Origin: an uncultured Francisella sp.
GTDB lineage: Bacteria; Pseudomonadota; Gammaproteobacteria; Burkholderiales; Neisseriaceae
Length of the DNA stretch: 5,634 nt
Direction of reading: 5' to 3'
NCBI GenBank assembly: GCA_905373555.1
Contig: CAJPTP010000081.1
Span: forward strand, 1-5,634
Position numbers and translations under genes: made by a program. The notes below the pieces were generated by a model, which worked only from the letters and a program-made list of their open reading frames with translations, ran no database searches and had not been told where the DNA came from. Each line of letters begins with the position of its first letter. The first letter of the stretch is position 1. Below, in pieces: positions 4,883-5,634 of this stretch.

Positions 4883-5634
4883 TCAAAAGGTCAGGAACGT
4901 TTTGCTTTCGCCCAGGTCGGGCCCCGCGACTTCCTTGATCAGGTGAAACAAGGGGCGAAGCTCGCCGTAGCGGCGGGATGTTTGCATCAAATAGCCCAAA
5001 AACCGGGGCGTGTCCTGCTCGTAGCCGTCTTTGCCGTCGCGCCGATTCAGCCTGCAAAAGATCCCCGCCACCTTCAAGTGGCGCTGGACGCCGACCCACT
5101 CCATGTTCTTGTAAAAGTCCTCGAACCGGGGCTCGACGGGCAGCCCGCAGCCGCGGGCCTTTTCCCAGTAGCGAATCGCCACGTCCAGAATCGTTTCCTC
5201 GTCCCACGACACGAACGCGTCGCGCAGCAGCGACGCCAAGTCGTAGTGCAGGGGGCCAAAAACGGCGTCCTGAAAGTCGATGATCCCGGGCCTGTCGCCC
5301 ACTTGGATCATGGCGTTGCGCGCGATGTAGTCGCGATGGCAGTAAACGTAAGGCAAAGCCGAGATGCGCCGCAACAGCGTTCGCTTCGTTTCGTCCCACG
5401 CCCGCCTTTGCTCGGCGTTGAGCTCGACGCCCAGGCGCTTTGCCAAGTACCAATCGACGAACAGCTCCATCTCCGCATCCAGCTTTTCAAGGCTGTACAG
5501 CGGCAGGGCGTCGCCGAGTTTCTCGGGCTCATTCAAGCTGCCTTGGGGCCCGGAGCGTTGCAGCTTCGCCAGCTCAAAGGCGAGCTCCAGCAGCAAGGCG
5601 CGGCTCGCCGCGGGGCTTTCGACCTGCTTGAAGG
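4883..5634 (-). CDS. amgK: N-acetylmuramate/N-acetylglucosamine anomeric kinase AmgK, partial (3' part)
   Basis: AmgK phosphorylates the anomeric hydroxyl of MurNAc or GlcNAc from cell-wall turnover; MurU then makes UDP-MurNAc, bypassing de novo synthesis. The reading frame is open to the right window edge, so about 250 C-terminal residues are present and, against about 340 for known AmgK, roughly 90 N-terminal residues are missing. The visible part has the aminoglycoside-phosphotransferase-type catalytic loop HRDYIARN (5315-5338; catalytic Asp) and the metal-binding Asp in IIDFQDAVFGP (DFQD at about 5267-5278), then YDLASLLRD. The downstream block FYKNMEWVGVQRHLKVAGIF, with a following RRDGK, is typical of AmgK rather than of antibiotic kinases. 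A TTG codon near 5596 is not the start, since coding similarity continues through it. The product is cytoplasmic. murU, its usual partner, does not follow; surA does. Confidence 0.88.
   Translation of the reverse strand, partial: FKQVESPAASRALLLELAFELAKLQRSGPQGSLNEPEKLGDALPLYSLEKLDAEMELFVDWYLAKRLGVELNAEQRRAWDETKRTLLRRISALPYVYCHRDYIARNAMIQVGDRPGIIDFQDAVFGPLHYDLASLLRDAFVSWDEETILDVAIRYWEKARGCGLPVEPRFEDFYKNMEWVGVQRHLKVAGIFCRLNRRDGKDGYEQDTPRFLGYLMQTSRRYGELRPLFHLIKEVAGPDLGESKTFLTF

Noticed and set aside
4503..5453. 316-codon - strand frame overlapping amgK and surA
   Set aside because: It is in a different frame from both genes; the motifs for AmgK and SurA lie in the other frames, and this one is Arg/Ala-rich without a domain.
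4883..5634. Aminoglycoside resistance phosphotransferase
   Set aside because: It shares the catalytic loop with that superfamily, but the FQDAVFGP and EWVGVQRHLKVAGIF blocks fit the cell-wall sugar kinase AmgK.

Overview
The window is GC-rich bacterial DNA with closely packed genes. The encoded proteins (AmgK, SurA, PdxA, a PpiA-type cyclophilin and a P-II protein with an intact uridylylation site) point to a Gram-negative proteobacterium. I lean towards the beta/gamma side because of the AmgK, SurA and PdxA similarity and the tRNA with an encoded CCA, but the exact taxon cannot be read from this sequence.

Layout, left to right. Positions 1-303 hold no convincing gene: an AT-richer stretch that may contain the last codons of a + strand gene, a palindrome, and a terminator-like hairpin on the - strand. 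Then come, all on the - strand, pdxA (334-1365, vitamin B6 synthesis) and, upstream of it in transcription order, a secreted cyclophilin (1432-2106). The two probably form an operon that ends at a clear Rho-independent terminator (304-328). A gene-free stretch (2185-2561) separates them from tRNA-Ser(GGA) (2592-2682, - strand), which has its own sigma70-type promoter and terminator. Another gene-free stretch of about 530 bases (2690-3220) carries a perfect 11-bp inverted repeat, a hexanucleotide tandem repeat in a pyrimidine-rich strand, and a sigma70-like promoter in front of glnB (3221-3559, + strand). glnB converges on a SurA-type periplasmic chaperone (3764-4795, - strand). A bidirectional terminator and a second perfect hairpin lie between them. 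Upstream of surA on the same strand is the 3' part of amgK (4883-5634, cut by the window edge).

Functionally the window mixes envelope maintenance (SurA for outer-membrane protein folding, a periplasmic prolyl isomerase, AmgK for recycling of cell-wall amino sugars) with PLP synthesis, nitrogen signalling and translation. amgK, surA and pdxA belong to a neighbourhood that in Pseudomonas and relatives also contains lptD between amgK and surA, and rsmA/ksgA after pdxA. Here lptD and rsmA are absent from those positions, and glnB, tRNA-Ser and the cyclophilin lie between surA and pdxA, so the cluster has been rearranged. I found no mobile element, CRISPR array, toxin-antitoxin pair or defence system. 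The most interesting material is regulatory: unexplained structured intergenic regions around glnB and the tRNA, and a possible dual start in the cyclophilin gene.
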